From CAYPTJ01 sp964413845 (lineage in GTDB: Bacteria > Patescibacteriota > WWE3 > 9FT-COMBO-53-11), in contig CAYPTJ010000019.1 in NCBI GenBank assembly GCA_964413845.1, positions 1 to 5,807 of the forward strand: a DNA stretch of 5,807 nucleotides. The letters are read 5' to 3'. The position numbers and the translations under genes were made by a program. Under the pieces are notes generated by a model, which worked only from the letters and a program-made list of their open reading frames with translations, made no database searches and was not told the DNA's origin. Shown piece by piece: positions 5,020-5,807 of this stretch (within the stretch, counting starts at the first letter, position 1; each line of letters begins with the position of its first letter).

Positions 5020-5807
5020 CTACAACCTGCTCAAGGTCTCTCTTTCTACCGTGGTGGTGGTTTTTGTTCTGGCGACCGTGGGCGCCTTTGCCACCGAGAG
5101 GTTAGGGCTCAAACTTGACTTACCTTTCATCGCCCGGGTTGACCTCTCCGGCTACGTCACCAGAAGCGAACTTTTGGAGAGGATGGGGGAGTGGATGAAC
5201 GAGTACGTGGAGAAAGGCGGAGAGTTTGTCAGTTCTCTAGCCGAGGATGCCAAGAAGTTAGGGGGAGAGAAGCCAAGTTTCTATCTTGATGTCGAAAATC
5301 TTGAAGGAAAGATCGCCGCGGACCAGATAGATCTTGATCTTTCCGCTTTCCAAAGAAGGGTTTCCTCCACCTGCGCTGCGGGATCTTCGATCAGGGTGAT
5401 CGGAGAGGATGGAACGGTTGTTTGCGAGGCGGATGATACCGGCGGAAGCGGCACTACCTATACCGCCGGCTCGGGCCTTTTCCTTTCTGGGACGCAATTT
5501 TCTGTCTCTAACTTAACCAATGCCCACATCGCCTCAGGCGCCGGAATCACCTATTCCAAGCTCGCTTTAACGAGCTCGATTATTAACACCGACATTTCCA
5601 ACACCGCTGCCATCGCCTGGACCAAGATCTCCAAGACCGGCTCATCCCTTGCCGATCTGATTACCCGATCTGCTGCCGACCTCACCTCGGGAATCCTTCC
5701 CGCGGCCAGACTATCCGGTTCGTATACAGGAATTACAGGAGTTGGAACCTTAACTTCCGGTACCTGGCAGGGAGATGCAATCGCTTACTCCAACCTCGCT
5801 TTGACCG
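5000..5807 (+). CDS. Exported fibre-like repeat surface protein, 5' part (269 codons, open at edge)
   Basis: Probably a cell-surface or secreted fibre/adhesin; the partner is unknown. Seen: a signal peptide with basic start, hydrophobic core (about 13-30) and a possible cleavage site after GAFA (28-31); a charged segment (50-90) that may be helical; DVENLEGKI (97-105); two cysteines, C125 and C142, around IRVIGEDGTVVC; and a GGSG hinge at 148-151. After that comes Gly/Ser/Thr/Ala-rich sequence with TYTAGSGLFLSGTQFSV (153-169), then YSKLALT (185-191) recurring as YSNLALT (263-269), plus TSGTW and LPAARLSG. Such repeats occur in phage tail-fibre-like and trimeric-adhesin-like proteins, often very long and sometimes ending in an intramolecular chaperone domain; the end lies outside this window. 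ATG start with GAGG 7 nt upstream. Codon use is more GC-rich than the minus-strand genes. It is transcribed divergently from the metG run. Confidence 0.85.
   Translation, partial: MPAKSFFYNLLKVSLSTVVVVFVLATVGAFATERLGLKLDLPFIARVDLSGYVTRSELLERMGEWMNEYVEKGGEFVSSLAEDAKKLGGEKPSFYLDVENLEGKIAADQIDLDLSAFQRRVSSTCAAGSSIRVIGEDGTVVCEADDTGGSGTTYTAGSGLFLSGTQFSVSNLTNAHIASGAGITYSKLALTSSIINTDISNTAAIAWTKISKTGSSLADLITRSAADLTSGILPAARLSGSYTGITGVGTLTSGTWQGDAIAYSNLALT
5552..5805 (+). repeat. Direct repeat pair within the surface protein (78-codon period)
   Basis: The 20-mer at 5552-5571 recurs at 5786-5805 with 17 of 20 bases identical, 234 nt (78 codons) apart. It encodes YS(K/N)LALT. This is the start of what is probably a longer repeat array continuing past the window edge. 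Confidence 0.6.

Noticed and set aside
5258..5497. 79-codon minus-strand open frame inside the surface-protein gene
   Set aside because: Antisense shadow of a frame with a clear signal peptide and repeats; no motif of its own.

Overview
The window looks like a piece of a small-genome candidate-phylum bacterium (Patescibacteria/CPR, Microgenomates-like). This is inferred from three things: the style of the proteins (a short MetRS, a tiny four-helix membrane protein with a VPPD motif, a fibre-like repeat surface protein), very tight gene packing with start/stop overlaps, and use of GTG and TTG codons at reading-frame starts. TGA is read as stop throughout, so nothing suggests a recoded genetic code. 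No tRNA, rRNA, CRISPR array or transposase gene is visible.

Layout. Positions 21-4784 hold a minus-strand, operon-like run read from right to left: a 132-aa membrane protein of unknown function, methionyl-tRNA synthetase (metG), a soluble family 2 glycosyltransferase split by a -1 frameshift at an A7 run, a class I SAM-dependent methyltransferase, and a 531-aa membrane-anchored family 2 glycosyltransferase. Junctions are 4-nt or 1-nt overlaps or gaps of about 10-25 nt, so the genes are probably co-transcribed. Apart from metG, the products point to synthesis or modification of an envelope or exported glycan at the membrane.

Positions 4785-4999 are a 215-nt divergent intergenic region rich in structure. 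It has a 7-bp triloop hairpin, an 81-nt multi-branched palindromic element bounded by 7-bp direct repeats (GCTTGAC), a promoter-like TTGACA followed by a G8 tract and an extended -10-like sequence, and a Shine-Dalgarno site. This is the least conventional part of the window.

From 5000 to the right edge, on the plus strand, runs the start of an exported surface protein: signal peptide, short acidic/coiled segment, then Gly/Ser/Thr-rich fibre-type repeats. It is cut by the window edge.

Most interesting leads: the palindromic element (possible MITE-like repeat or structured RNA); the G8 tract lying exactly where it could make promoter spacing, and so surface-protein expression, phase variable; the A7 frameshift in the glycosyltransferase; and a GC-rich triple palindrome inside the coding sequence of the large glycosyltransferase.
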